A stretch of DNA of 64,000 nucleotides from Escherichia coli (GTDB lineage Bacteria; Pseudomonadota; Gammaproteobacteria; Enterobacterales; Enterobacteriaceae): positions 3,224,001 through 3,288,000 of the forward strand of contig NZ_AP027764.1 in the NCBI RefSeq assembly GCF_036503815.1. The letters are read 5' to 3'. The notes beneath the pieces were generated by a model. It was not told the origin of the DNA. It made no database searches and was given only the letters and a program-made list of their open reading frames with translations. This document shows positions 34,459-44,786 of the stretch, in pieces (position 1 is the first letter of the stretch; every line of letters begins with the position of its first letter). Position numbers and translations under genes: made by a program.

Positions 34459-36051
34459 TTACTCGATCCCTTTACTACGCAGGTAATCTTCGTAATTACC
34501 GCTAAAGTCGATCACGCGTTCCGGGGTGATTTCCAGAATGCGAGTCGCCAGCGAGCTTACAAACTCACGGTCGTGAGAAACAAAGATCAGCGTTCCCTGA
34601 TACAATTCCAGCGCCATGTTCAGCGACTCGATAGATTCCATATCCAGGTGGTTGGTCGGTTCGTCCATGATCAGAATATTCGGCTTCTGCATCATTACCT
34701 TACCAAACAGCATCCGCCCTTTTTCTCCACCGGAAAGCACTTTCGCTGGCTTTTTGATGTCGTCCTGGCTGAACAGCAAACGACCGAGAATGCTGCGTAC
34801 CGCCTGCTCGTCATCGCCTTCCTGCTTCCACTGACTCATCCATTCGAATACGGTCAGATCATTTTCGAACTCATATTCGTGGTCCTGGGCGTAGTAACCA
34901 ATGCGCGCGTTTTCAGACCATTTTACGGTGCCGCTGTCCGGTTGCAGATCGCCCACCAGCGTTTTCAGCAGCGTTGATTTACCGACGCCGTTGGTACCCA
35001 GTACCGCCAGTTTTTCACCCACTTCCAGCAGCAGGTTGAGATTTTTAAACAGGGGACCGTTATCAAACCCTTTGGTCAGACCTTCCACTTCCAGCGCGTT
35101 ACGGAACAGTTTCTTATCCTGTTCAAAACGGATGAACGGGTTCTGACGGCTGGAGGCTTTCACCTCTTCAAGTTTGATTTTATCAATCTGGCGTGCGCGC
35201 GAAGTTGCCTGGCGAGATTTCGAGGCGTTGGCACTAAAGCGGCTAACGAAAGATTGCAACTCAGCAATCTGCGCTTTCTTCTTGGCGTTATCAGCCAGCA
35301 GACGTTCACGCGCCTGAGTCGCCGCCGTCATGTACTCATCGTAGTTGCCCGGATAAACGCGCAGTTCACCGTAATCCAGATCCGCCATGTGGGTACAAAC
35401 CATGTTAAGGAAGTGACGGTCGTGCGAGATGATGATCATGGTGCTGTCACGCTCGTTCAGCACCTGTTCCAGCCAACGAATGGTGTCGATGTCGAGGTTG
35501 TTGGTCGGTTCGTCGAGCAGGAGAATGTCCGGATCAGCAAACAGCGCCTGCGCCAGCAGCACACGCAGCTTCCAGCCAGGAGCAACTTCACTCATCGGGC
35601 CGTAGTGTTGTTCCACTGGAATTCCCACGCCAAGCAACAGTTCACCGGCGCGAGCTTCCGCAGAGTAACCGTCCATTTCGCCGTATTTCACTTCCAGATC
35701 GGCCACTTTATAGCCGTCTTCTTCACTCATTTCCGGCAAAGCATAGATGCGGTCGCGCTCCTGCTTCACTTCCCACAACTCTTTATGCCCCATGATCACC
35801 GTATCCAGCACGGTGAACTCTTCAAAGGCAAACTGATCCTGACGCAATTTACCAATGCGCTCGTTGGGATCGAGGGAAACGTTACCCAGCGTCGGCTCTA
35901 AGTCGCCGCCGAGGATCTTCATAAAGGTGGATTTACCACTACCGTTCGCGCCAATCAGGCCGTAACGGTTGCCGCCGCCAAACTTGACGGAAATGTTTTC
36001 AAACAACGGCTTACTGCCGAACTGCATGGTGACGTTACTGGAAACTAACAC
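34459..36051 (-). CDS. ybiT: YbiT, ABC-F family ribosome-associated ATPase
   Basis: 530 residues, two ABC domains joined by a linker (about 240-300) and no membrane helices. Walker A motifs are GANGSGKST and GTNGVGKST, with Walker B LLLDEPTNNLD and LIMDEPTNHLD. The second signature is LSGGEKGR, but the first is degenerate (EVAPGWKLR where LSGGWK-like residues are expected). ABC-F proteins act on the ribosomal E site; YbiT is one of four in E. coli. It is transcribed alone. Confidence 0.95.
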   Translation of the reverse strand: MLVSSNVTMQFGSKPLFENISVKFGGGNRYGLIGANGSGKSTFMKILGGDLEPTLGNVSLDPNERIGKLRQDQFAFEEFTVLDTVIMGHKELWEVKQERDRIYALPEMSEEDGYKVADLEVKYGEMDGYSAEARAGELLLGVGIPVEQHYGPMSEVAPGWKLRVLLAQALFADPDILLLDEPTNNLDIDTIRWLEQVLNERDSTMIIISHDRHFLNMVCTHMADLDYGELRVYPGNYDEYMTAATQARERLLADNAKKKAQIAELQSFVSRFSANASKSRQATSRARQIDKIKLEEVKASSRQNPFIRFEQDKKLFRNALEVEGLTKGFDNGPLFKNLNLLLEVGEKLAVLGTNGVGKSTLLKTLVGDLQPDSGTVKWSENARIGYYAQDHEYEFENDLTVFEWMSQWKQEGDDEQAVRSILGRLLFSQDDIKKPAKVLSGGEKGRMLFGKVMMQKPNILIMDEPTNHLDMESIESLNMALELYQGTLIFVSHDREFVSSLATRILEITPERVIDFSGNYEDYLRSKGIE

Positions 36052-36269
36052 AGGCGTATCCTGAAAAGAGATATGACAAACCGCATATTATGCCATAAGT
36101 CTGAAAGAAGATCCCGTCCCCCGCTTAAGGTCTACACTCTTCCCAAAGGCAAAAAATGTGATTTCGTACACATCTGATTTCACTGTGAGCTGGAATGAAC
36201 TTATAATGCGCTTCCAATACTCTAATATTCTCAACCCAATGGCCTGCCAGGCACTAAATCTCGCTTAAC

Positions 36270-37190
36270 ATGAATATGAAATTGAAAACATTATTCGCAG
36301 CGGCCTTCGCTGTTGTCGGCTTTTGCAGTACCGCCTCTGCGGTAACTTATCCTCTGCCAACCGACGGGAGTCGCCTGGTTGGTCAGAATCAGGTGATCAC
36401 CATTCCTGAAGGTAACACTCAGCCGCTGGAGTATTTTGCCGCCGAGTACCAGATGGGTCTTTCCAACATGATGGAAGCTAACCCGGGTGTGGATACCTTC
36501 CTGCCGAAAGGCGGTACTGTACTGAACATTCCGCAGCAGCTGATCCTGCCGGATACCGTTCATGAAGGCATTGTCATTAACAGCGCAGAGATGCGTCTCT
36601 ATTACTATCCGAAAGGCAGCAACACCGTTATCGTGCTGCCCATCGGCATTGGTCAGTTAGGCAAAGACACGCCTATCAACTGGACCACCAAAGTTGAGCG
36701 TAAAAAAGCAGGCCCTACCTGGACGCCGACCGCCAAAATGCACGCAGAGTACCGCGCTGCGGGCGAACCGCTTCCGGCTGTCGTTCCGGCAGGTCCGGAT
36801 AACCCGATGGGGCTGTATGCACTCTACATCGGTCGCCTGTACGCTATCCATGGCACCAACGCCAACTTCGGTATCGGTCTGCGTGTAAGTCATGGCTGTG
36901 TGCGTCTACGTAACGAAGACATCAAATTCCTGTTCGAGAAAGTACCGGTCGGTACTCGCGTACAGTTTATTGATGAGCCGGTAAAAGCGACCACCGAGCC
37001 TGACGGCAGCCGTTATATTGAAGTCCATAACCCGCTGTCTACCACCGAAGCCCAGTTTGAAGGTCAGGAAATTGTGCCAATTACCCTGACCAAGAGCGTG
37101 CAGACAGTGACCGGTCAGCCAGATGTTGACCAGGTTGTTCTGGATGAAGCGATCAAAAATCGTTCCGGGATGCCGGTTCGTCTGAATTAA
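36270..37190 (+). CDS. ldtB: LdtB (YbiS), L,D-transpeptidase for Braun lipoprotein
   Basis: 306 residues with a signal peptide (cleavage after ASA, about residue 24). An N-terminal LysM-like segment (about 40-90) binds peptidoglycan. The YkuD catalytic domain (about 97-235) has the motif HG-x13-SHGCVR with nucleophile C210. It attaches Lpp to the meso-DAP residue of peptidoglycan in the periplasm. A strong terminator follows. Confidence 0.97.
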   Translation: MNMKLKTLFAAAFAVVGFCSTASAVTYPLPTDGSRLVGQNQVITIPEGNTQPLEYFAAEYQMGLSNMMEANPGVDTFLPKGGTVLNIPQQLILPDTVHEGIVINSAEMRLYYYPKGSNTVIVLPIGIGQLGKDTPINWTTKVERKKAGPTWTPTAKMHAEYRAAGEPLPAVVPAGPDNPMGLYALYIGRLYAIHGTNANFGIGLRVSHGCVRLRNEDIKFLFEKVPVGTRVQFIDEPVKATTEPDGSRYIEVHNPLSTTEAQFEGQEIVPITLTKSVQTVTGQPDVDQVVLDEAIKNRSGMPVRLN

Positions 37191-37209
37191 TCGTCAAAAC
37201 GTAAAACAG

Positions 37210-37236
37210 AGGCGGACTCATCATCCGCCTTTTTTA
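37210..37236 (+). terminator. Intrinsic terminator after ldtB
   Basis: Stem AGGCGGA / TCCGCCT with a 7-base loop and a run of six T at 37230-37235. It may also act on the converging ybiR. Confidence 0.85.
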
Positions 37237-37247
37237 TTTGCCAGACC

Positions 37248-38366
37248 CTACCAGGCCGGGAGCATAACGAATAAAACGTATCCCACCAGCGCCGCCCACA
37301 ACAGCATCGGTATTGAATAGAGATGGAAACGCCACCAGATACGGCGATCGTTTGCCATCCGTAACGCAATCAAATTTGCCAGCGATCCGGGTAATAAACC
37401 AAAGCCACCCACGTTTACCGCCCATGCCAGTAATAAAGACGGTGGCACATAATTGAGCAGCAAAATCGTGCTCGGCACGTTACTGATCACCTGCGATAAA
37501 CCAATCGCCGTTAACCATAATCCGGGTTCGGATAAATGACTCACGTTACTTAACACCCCATGCAAAGCTGGCAGTTGGGTCAGTAAATGGACGTCGATAA
37601 ACATCGCCATAAATACCAGCAGCAGAGTCCAGTCCACGCTGATCACCACGCGACGAGCCAGCAGCGCAAAGCCCGCCGCTACAATCACCAGTCCCCACAG
37701 CTCTTGTTTTAACTCCAGCGCCGTCAGAAAGACGATATACAGCCCCAGACAACTCCACACCAGCCGCGGTTTCCACTCAGGTGTTTGCGCCCCCGTATGA
37801 TATTGCAGCGCCTTTCCAGGGAAACAACACCAGCACAGTAGCAGGAGTGTCAGCATCATTGCGCCAGCCAGCGGTGCCATTTGGGCAATAAACCCGGCAA
37901 ACGAAAGACCAGAACGACCCCAGATAAGAATATTTTGCGGGTTGCCAATCGGCGTCAGTAGCGAACCCGCATTGACTGCCAGCGCCTCAAAAATAATCAG
38001 TCGATTAACCGGGATCTCACACAGTCTTTTTAGTGTGATTGTCAGCGGAACAACAATAAACAGCGCGACATCGTTGGTCAGAAAGGTAGAAAGTAGCGCC
38101 GCCGCCAGCACCATAAACATCGCCAGCCGTCGCTCCGTAGCAAAGCGGCGCACCATTTTGCGCCCCAGCACATCAAAATAACCGCTTAACTCCACACCTT
38201 TGGTCAGCAGCATCAGACCGCTTAAGGTGATGATGGTGTGCCAGTCGATAGCAGCAAGCCAGGATTTCGGTGCAAAGGGAACGAAAAAACTTAATCCGAT
38301 GCCAACAAGAATTAATAACTGAAAAAAGCGATCGCCTTGCAGCGTGCGTAAAAAAGGCAGGCTCAT
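37248..38366 (-). CDS. ybiR: YbiR, putative anion transporter (DASS/ArsB-like)
   Basis: 372 residues with about ten hydrophobic segments. Citrate/arsenite-permease-like signatures are visible: [19 protein letters not shown] in the first half and [16 protein letters not shown] in the second, the paired loops of this fold. The substrate is unknown. Its ATG overlaps the mntR stop by 4 nt (38363-38366), so it is the second gene of an mntR-ybiR unit. A link to manganese handling is possible but not shown. Confidence 0.92.
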
Positions 38367-38830
38367 TTGGCACCGTGTTTCTGGGTAAACAAACGAAAGG
38401 CATCCAGCGTCTCTTCACTGACATGGTGCTCCATGCCTTCCGCGTCGCGACGAGCGATTTCCGGGCTGACGCCCAACACCAACAAGAAATTTTCGACTAT
38501 CTGATGTCGCTCGCGGCTTTCCTGCGCCAGCTTCTCTCCTTCTGCCGTTAAAAACACGCCACGCCAGGGGATCATTTCAATCAGCCCCATGGTTGCCAGT
38601 CGCTTAAGCATTTTAGCCACCGTCGGTTGCGAAACGCCCAGACGAGCAGCCATGTCCACCTGACGAGCTTCCCCCACTTCCCTGATCAAGTCAGAAATCA
38701 GCTCAACGTAATCATCAATAAGCTCGCGCCGATGCGCCTCTCTGACCTGGCGGAACCCTTCAACGTGCTCTTCCACGTTCACTAACTGCGTCACTTTTTT
38801 TGCTGTTGGCGTACCTGCGCGACGACTCAT
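38363..38830 (-). CDS. mntR: MntR, manganese-responsive regulator
   Basis: 155 residues, DtxR/MntR family. The winged helix-turn-helix ([18 protein letters not shown], about 63-80) is followed by a dimer domain with acidic and His ligand residues around EEHVEGF and GMEHHVSEE. With Mn(II) it represses mntH and mntS and activates mntP. It is divergent from mntS, with an MntR-type palindrome between them, and overlaps ybiR by 4 nt. Confidence 0.96.
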
Positions 38831-38939
38831 TGTGCTTCCTCATTATGGTGACGCATACATAGCGTTCTCATTTCGTGCGCACATTGTAAACCAGAGTTGC
38901 GAAGGTACAAAAAATTAACGTTTTAGCAATAGCTATATA

Positions 38940-38957
38940 ATATAGCCTGTGCTATAT
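38940..38957. promoter_or_regulatory. MntR-type operator upstream of mntS
   Basis: ATATAGC-CTGT-GCTATAT, perfect 7-bp arms, 59 bp before the mntS ATG. A nearby half-site TAGCTATAT (38930-38938) overlaps its left side. The spacing and TAGC/GCTA core fit known MntR sites; mntS is known to be repressed by MntR. Confidence 0.75.
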
Positions 38958-39015
38958 CTGTATGTAATGCAATCATCCCTCAAGGATCGACGGGATTAGC
39001 AAGTCAGGAGGTCTT

Positions 39016-39144
39016 ATGAATGAGTTCAAGAGGTGTATGCGCGTGTTTAGTCATTCTCCCTTTAAAGTACGGTTAATGCTGCTCTCTATGTTGTGCGATA
39101 TGGTCAACCACAAACCGCAGCAAGATAAACCTTCCGATAAATAG
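39016..39144 (+). CDS. mntS: MntS, 42-residue manganese-responsive small protein
   Basis: ATG at 39016 with CAGGAGG six bases upstream, ending at TAG 39142-39144. The product begins MNEFKRCMRVFSHSPFK and ends KPQQDKPSDK, matching MntS; one residue near the end (VNHKP) differs from the Asn recalled for K-12. MntS raises the available Mn pool, probably by blocking the MntP exporter. The RNA was first named RybA. It is divergent from mntR and under the palindrome at 38940. Confidence 0.93.
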   Translation: MNEFKRCMRVFSHSPFKVRLMLLSMLCDMVNHKPQQDKPSDK

Positions 39145-39163
39145 CGGCGTCGCGGTACGCCGC
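39144..39163 (+). terminator. Hairpin at the end of mntS
   Basis: Stem GCGGCGT / ACGCCGC with loop CGCGGT, beginning on the last base of the mntS stop and followed by CTCACTCTTGTTTT. Plausible intrinsic terminator. The remaining 250 bp to opgE hold no gene that could be recognised. Confidence 0.6.
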
Positions 39164-39413
39164 CTCACTCTTGTTTTCATACAGGTATAACGTGTTTGGC
39201 CTGAAAACCCCACTTTTTGTCGGATTTGCAATCCCCTTCGCAAAAGATTTGTTCGTCAGTAGTTGACCTTAACGGCTGCTCGCTCTATCTTCTTGCAGCC
39301 CTGCGTATATTGCGGCTCGCGGATGCGGACCCTTTTCCCCTCTTCACGCACTCTTGCAGGTATTGACCCTTGACGCCAGGGTAAGCACATGGCGTTTGTT
39401 ACGATAGTGGCAT

Positions 39414-40997
39414 ATGAATTTAACCCTCAAAGAATCGCTTGTTACCCGTAGCCGGGTATTTAGCCCGTGGACTGCGTTCTACTTTTTACAGTCGCTATTA
39501 ATTAACCTCGGCTTAGGTTACCCCTTCAGTTTGCTATACACCGCCGCATTTACGGCTATTTTGCTTTTGCTATGGCGAACATTGCCTCGCGTACAAAAAG
39601 TTCTGGTCGGTGTCAGTTCGCTGGTGGCAGCTTGTTATTTCCCTTTTGCTCAGGCCTACGGCGCGCCTAACTTCAATACATTGCTGGCATTGCACTCCAC
39701 CAATATGGAAGAGTCGACCGAAATCCTGACGATTTTTCCGTGGTATAGCTACCTGGTCGGCTTATTTATTTTTGCACTCGGCGTAATAGCAATCAGGCGG
39801 AAAAAAGAGAGCGAAAAAGCGCGCTGGAATACCTTCGACAGCCTGTGTCTGGTATTCAGTGTGGCGACATTTTTTGTTGCTCCCATGCAAAACCTGGCCT
39901 GGGGCGGCGTATTTAAACTGAAAGATACTGGCTATCCGGTATTTCGTTTTGCTAAGGATGTCATCGTCAATAATAACGAGGTGATTGAAGAGCAAGAACG
40001 GATGGCAAAACTTTCCGGAATGAAAGATACCTGGACGGTCACTGCCGTTAAGCCGAAATATCAGACCTATGTGGTGGTGATCGGTGAAAGTGCGCGTCGC
40101 GATGCCCTCGGTGCCTTTGGCGGTCACTGGGATAATACCCCGTTTGCCAGCAGCGTTAACGGTTTGCTTTTTGCTGACTACATTGCTGCCAGTGGCTCCA
40201 CGCAGAAATCGCTTGGCTTAACACTCAATCGCGTAGTCGATGGCAAACCACAGTTTCAGGATAACTTTGTCACCCTGGCAAATCGCGCGGGCTTTCAGAC
40301 GTGGTGGTTTTCCAATCAGGGCCAAATCGGAGAATACGATACCGCCATCGCCAGCATCGCCAAACGGGCAGATGAAGTGTATTTCCTGAAAGACGGTAAT
40401 TTTGAAGCAGATAAAAACACGAAAGACGAAGCGTTACTGGATATGACCGCTCAAGTGCTGGCGCAAGAACACTCGCAACCGCAACTGATTGTTTTACATC
40501 TGATGGGCTCACATCCGCAGGCCTGCGACCGGACACAAGGCAAATACGAAACCTTTGTGCAATCGAAAGAAACGTCATGCTATCTCTATACCATGACACA
40601 AACGGACGATTTGTTGCGTAAGCTGTACGACCAGTTACGCAATAGCGGCAGCAGCTTCTCGCTGGTTTACTTTGCGGACCACGGTCTGGCCTTTAAAGAA
40701 CGCGGCAAAGACGTGCAATACCTTGCCCATGATGATAAGTATCAGCAAAATTTCCAGGTGCCTTTTATGGTCATTTCGAGCGACGATAAAGCGCATCGGG
40801 TGATTAAAGCCCGCCGTTCAGCCAATGACTTTTTAGGCTTTTTCTCGCAGTGGACGGGAATTAAAGCGAAGGAAATTAACATCAAATACCCGTTTATATC
40901 TGAGAAGAAAGCCGGGCCGATATACATCACCAACTTCCAGTTACAGAAGGTAGATTACAACCATCTCGCAACCGATATTTTCGACCCGAAACCTTAA
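39414..40997 (+). CDS. opgE: OpgE (YbiP), phosphoethanolamine transferase for periplasmic glucans
   Basis: 527 residues. An N-terminal block of about five membrane helices (to about residue 165) precedes a periplasmic sulfatase/alkaline-phosphatase-fold domain. Metal- and nucleophile-site segments are VVVIGESARRDALG, ASGSTQKS, LHLMGSHP and YFADHG. It transfers phosphoethanolamine to osmoregulated periplasmic glucans; it belongs to the EptA/EptB/OpgE group. It is transcribed alone and closed by a terminator shared with ompX. Confidence 0.94.
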   Translation: MNLTLKESLVTRSRVFSPWTAFYFLQSLLINLGLGYPFSLLYTAAFTAILLLLWRTLPRVQKVLVGVSSLVAACYFPFAQAYGAPNFNTLLALHSTNMEESTEILTIFPWYSYLVGLFIFALGVIAIRRKKESEKARWNTFDSLCLVFSVATFFVAPMQNLAWGGVFKLKDTGYPVFRFAKDVIVNNNEVIEEQERMAKLSGMKDTWTVTAVKPKYQTYVVVIGESARRDALGAFGGHWDNTPFASSVNGLLFADYIAASGSTQKSLGLTLNRVVDGKPQFQDNFVTLANRAGFQTWWFSNQGQIGEYDTAIASIAKRADEVYFLKDGNFEADKNTKDEALLDMTAQVLAQEHSQPQLIVLHLMGSHPQACDRTQGKYETFVQSKETSCYLYTMTQTDDLLRKLYDQLRNSGSSFSLVYFADHGLAFKERGKDVQYLAHDDKYQQNFQVPFMVISSDDKAHRVIKARRSANDFLGFFSQWTGIKAKEINIKYPFISEKKAGPIYITNFQLQKVDYNHLATDIFDPKP

Positions 40998-41001
40998 AAA
41001 C

Positions 41002-41029
41002 AAAAATCCGCCCCGAGAGGCGGATTTTT
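41002..41029. terminator. Bidirectional terminator between opgE and ompX
   Basis: Perfect 11-bp stem AAAAATCCGCC / GGCGGATTTTT with a 6-base loop. A and T runs on either side make it active for both converging genes. Confidence 0.9.
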
Positions 41030-41045
41030 TATATCACCGAAGTGA

Positions 41046-41561
41046 TTAGAAGCGGTAACCAACACCGGCAATCCAGGTGCCTACGTCAACGCTACGAATA
41101 CGGCTCTGCTCGTAAGAGAAGTCCAGAGCAACGTTTTCCATCGGGTTAAACTGCAGACCTGCACCGTAGGAGAAACCGTAGTCGCTGGTGTCGTGTTTGT
41201 AGGTCGGGTATTCAGTGGTCTGGAATTTACCATAACCCACACCCACTACACCGTAGATGCTTGCCCAGTCGTTAATGCGGTAAGCCGGACCAGCAGTGAT
41301 GCCGTAGTACTGGTTTTTGTTGTAGTCACCAGAGCTTGCAGTACGGCTTTTCTCGGTGTAAGTGAAAGAACCGATCACACCCAGCGGGCTGTTGTCTTCT
41401 TCATAGCGGTATTTCAGGTTGAAACCGCCCATTTTGTTCATTTGGCCCTGAGCGTCGCTCTGTGCGTAACCGCCAGTTACGGTAGAAGTCGCAGCTACGG
41501 AAGTACCTGCGGTGAAAGCTAGAACTGCGGCCAGTGCTGAAAGACATGCAATTTTTTTCAT
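41046..41561 (-). CDS. ompX: OmpX, outer-membrane protein X
   Basis: 171 residues from ATG 41561, with a GAGGTGG ribosome-binding site; an in-frame start two codons earlier lacks spacing. The signal peptide is cleaved after SVA (residue 23). The mature part is an eight-stranded beta barrel with alternating strand patterns and the terminal Phe (GVGYRF) that directs outer-membrane assembly. It is abundant in the cell and its mRNA is a target of small RNAs such as CyaR. Confidence 0.97.
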   Translation of the reverse strand: MKKIACLSALAAVLAFTAGTSVAATSTVTGGYAQSDAQGQMNKMGGFNLKYRYEEDNSPLGVIGSFTYTEKSRTASSGDYNKNQYYGITAGPAYRINDWASIYGVVGVGYGKFQTTEYPTYKHDTSDYGFSYGAGLQFNPMENVALDFSYEQSRIRSVDVGTWIAGVGYRF

Positions 41562-41913
41562 AACCACCTCAAATGTGATTCAAATAAGTCCTAAGTTTTA
41601 AATATATCAAAAATTAATGGGAAACTCTTCGCGATTTATGATGTCTAACGGGCCATTTCATGTAACAGAACGTTTCCATACACCGCTATCCATCTAAATT
41701 TAAATCACTTTTTCAGAGAACTGCGTAAGTATTACGCATGTATTCCCTGTCATTCATCCAGATTATTCCTAATCACCAGACTAATGATTCCATCAATCCT
41801 GGCGCATTTTAGTCAAAACGGGGGAAAATTTTTTCAACAAATGCTCAACCAGCATTGGGTATATCCAGTACACTCCACGCTTTACTTAGGTTTAGATATT
41901 TGTGGGAGAAAGG
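41562..41913. promoter_or_regulatory. Divergent intergenic region ompX / rhtA
   Basis: 352 bp without a gene. It is AT-rich and must hold the ompX 5' leader (target of small RNAs) and its promoter, plus the rhtA promoter. No long inverted repeat or coding signal was found by eye, so only the region is marked. Confidence 0.55.
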
Positions 41914-42801
41914 ATGCCTGGTTCATTACGTAAAATGCCGGTCTGGTTACCAATAGTCATATTGCTCGTTGCCATGGCGTCTATTCAGGGTGGAGCCTCG
42001 TTAGCTAAGTCACTTTTTCCTCTGGTGGGCGCACCGGGTGTCACTGCGCTGCGTCTGGCATTAGGAACGCTGATCCTCATCGCGTTCTTTAAGCCATGGC
42101 GACTGCGCTTTGCCAAAGAGCAGCGGTTACCGCTGTTGTTTTACGGCGTTTCGCTGGGTGGGATGAATTATCTTTTTTATCTTTCTATTCAGACAGTACC
42201 GCTGGGTATTGCGGTGGCGCTGGAGTTCACCGGACCACTGGCGGTGGCGCTGTTCTCTTCTCGTCGCCCGGTAGATTTCGTCTGGGTTGTGCTGGCGGTT
42301 CTTGGTCTGTGGTTCCTGCTACCGCTGGGGCAAGACGTTTCCCATGTCGATTTAACCGGCTGTGCGCTGGCACTGGGAGCAGGGGCTTGTTGGGCTATTT
42401 ACATTTTAAGTGGGCAACGCGCAGGAGCGGAACATGGCCCTGCGACGGTGGCAATTGGTTCGTTGATTGCAGCGTTAATTTTCGTGCCAATTGGAGCGCT
42501 TCAGGCTGGTGAAGCACTCTGGCACTGGTCGGTTATTCCATTGGGTCTGGCGGTCGCTATTCTCTCGACCGCTCTACCTTATTCGCTGGAAATGATTGCT
42601 CTCACCCGTTTGCCAACACGGACATTTGGTACGCTGATGAGCATGGAACCGGCGCTGGCTGCCGTTTCCGGGATGATTTTCCTCGGAGAAACACTGACAC
42701 CCATACAGCTGCTGGCGCTCGGCGCTATCATCGCCGCTTCAATGGGTTCTACGCTGACAGTACGCAAAGAGAGCAAAATAAAAGAATTAGACATTAATTA
42801 A
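41914..42801 (+). CDS. rhtA: RhtA, threonine/homoserine exporter
   Basis: 295 residues from ATG 41914 with a GAGAAAGG ribosome-binding site; a start four codons earlier overlaps it. It is a ten-helix DMT-family (two EamA repeats) exporter that expels threonine, homoserine and other amino acids. The C-terminal repeat has the typical SMEPALAAVSGMIFLGE segment. It is a single gene followed by a long perfect palindrome. Confidence 0.96.
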   Translation: MPGSLRKMPVWLPIVILLVAMASIQGGASLAKSLFPLVGAPGVTALRLALGTLILIAFFKPWRLRFAKEQRLPLLFYGVSLGGMNYLFYLSIQTVPLGIAVALEFTGPLAVALFSSRRPVDFVWVVLAVLGLWFLLPLGQDVSHVDLTGCALALGAGACWAIYILSGQRAGAEHGPATVAIGSLIAALIFVPIGALQAGEALWHWSVIPLGLAVAILSTALPYSLEMIALTRLPTRTFGTLMSMEPALAAVSGMIFLGETLTPIQLLALGAIIAASMGSTLTVRKESKIKELDIN

Positions 42802-42809
42802 ATTTACAT

Positions 42810-42839
42810 TTCTGCATGGTTATGCATAACCATGCAGAA
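42810..42839. terminator. 15-bp perfect palindrome after rhtA
   Basis: TTCTGCATGGTTATG / CATAACCATGCAGAA with no spacer, eight bases after the rhtA stop. RNA from either strand would form a long hairpin. There is only a short T-rich tail (TTCTCGCTACTTTTC), so it is terminator-like rather than classic. Confidence 0.65.
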
Positions 42840-42955
42840 TTTCTCGCTACTTTTCCTCCACACCGTCTTTATATATCGAATTATGCAAAAGCATATTTAT
42901 TCCGAAAATTCCTGGCGAGCCAATAAATAAGAATTGTTCTTATCAATATATCTAA

Positions 42956-43603
<648 letters not shown>

Positions 43604-43639
43604 ATCCATCGCTGATGGTGGAGAACTTTAGTACCCGAT

Positions 43640-43674
43640 AAAAGCGGCTTCCTGACAGGAGGCCGTTTTGTTTT
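43640..43674 (+). terminator. Intrinsic terminator after dps
   Basis: Stem AAAAGCGGCTTCCTG with CAGGAGGCCGTTTT (G-U pairs allowed), followed by GTTTTG. It lies about 37 bp after the stop. Confidence 0.75.
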
Positions 43675-43834
43675 GCAGCCCACCTCAACGCACTTATTTA
43701 GTGCATCCATCTGCTATCTCCAGCTGATTAAGTAAATTTTTTGTATCCACATCATCACACAATCGTTACATAAAGATTGTTTTTTCATCAGGTTTTACGC
43801 TAAATAATCACTGTGTTGAGTGCACAATTTTAGC

Positions 43835-43863
43835 GCACCAGTTTGGTGCCCCAGAATGGTGCA
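43835..43863. promoter_or_regulatory. NtrC-type enhancer sites upstream of glnH
   Basis: GCACCA-GTT-TGGTGC (43835-43849) is a perfect NtrC-style palindrome. A second half AATGGTGCATC follows at 43853-43863. They sit about 90-100 bp before the sigma-54 promoter, the normal enhancer distance for NtrC (GlnG) activation during nitrogen limitation. Confidence 0.8.
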
Positions 43864-43936
43864 TCTTCAGGGTATTGCCCTATAAATCGTGCATCACGTT
43901 TTTACCGCATCTCGATAAATCAATGAGTTGCAAAAC

Positions 43937-43952
43937 TGGCACGATTTTTTCA
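43937..43952 (+). promoter_or_regulatory. Sigma-54 promoter of glnHPQ
   Basis: TGGCACG-ATTT-TTTCA: the -24 TGGCAC element is exact, while the -12 element is weak (TTTCA instead of TTGCA). The known glnHp2 promoter has this form and relies on NtrC plus IHF. Confidence 0.8.
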
Positions 43953-44006
43953 TATATGTGAATGTCACGCAGGGGATCGTCCCGTGGATAGAAAAAAGGA
44001 AATGCT

Positions 44007-44753
44007 ATGAAGTCTGTATTAAAAGTTTCACTGGCTGCACTGACCCTGGCTTTTGCGGTTTCTTCTCATGCCGCGGATAAAAAATTAGTTGTCGCGACGG
44101 ATACCGCCTTCGTTCCGTTTGAATTTAAACAGGGCGATAAATACGTGGGCTTTGACGTTGATCTGTGGGCTGCCATCGCTAAAGAGCTGAAGCTGGATTA
44201 CGAACTGAAGCCGATGGATTTCAGTGGGATCATTCCGGCACTGCAAACCAAAAACGTCGATCTGGCGCTGGCGGGCATCACCATTACCGACGAGCGTAAA
44301 AAAGCGATCGATTTTTCTGACGGCTACTACAAAAGCGGCCTGTTAGTGATGGTGAAAGCTAACAATAACGATGTGAAAAGCGTGAAAGATCTCGACGGGA
44401 AAGTGGTTGCTGTGAAGAGCGGCACTGGCTCCGTTGATTACGCGAAAGCAAACATCAAAACTAAAGATCTGCGTCAGTTCCCGAACATCGATAACGCCTA
44501 TATGGAACTGGGCACCAACCGCGCAGATGCCGTTCTGCACGATACGCCAAACATTCTGTACTTCATCAAAACCGCCGGTAACGGTCAGTTCAAAGCGGTA
44601 GGTGACTCTCTGGAAGCACAGCAATACGGTATTGCGTTCCCGAAAGGTAGCGACGAGCTGCGTGACAAAGTCAACGGCGCATTGAAAACCCTGCGCGAGA
44701 ACGGAACTTACAACGAAATCTACAAAAAATGGTTCGGTACTGAACCGAAATAA
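44007..44753 (+). CDS. glnH: GlnH, periplasmic glutamine-binding protein
   Basis: 248 residues with a signal peptide cleaved after SHA (residue 22). It is an SBP_bac_3 two-lobe binding protein with conserved ligand segments [20 protein letters not shown] and GTGSVDYAK. It binds L-glutamine and delivers it to GlnPQ. It is first in glnHPQ. The 138-nt gap to glnP contains a GC-rich hairpin repeat that may set the excess of GlnH over the membrane parts. Confidence 0.97.
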
Positions 44754-44786
44754 TAATGCTACGCCTGTAAAGCGCACTGGCAGTTC

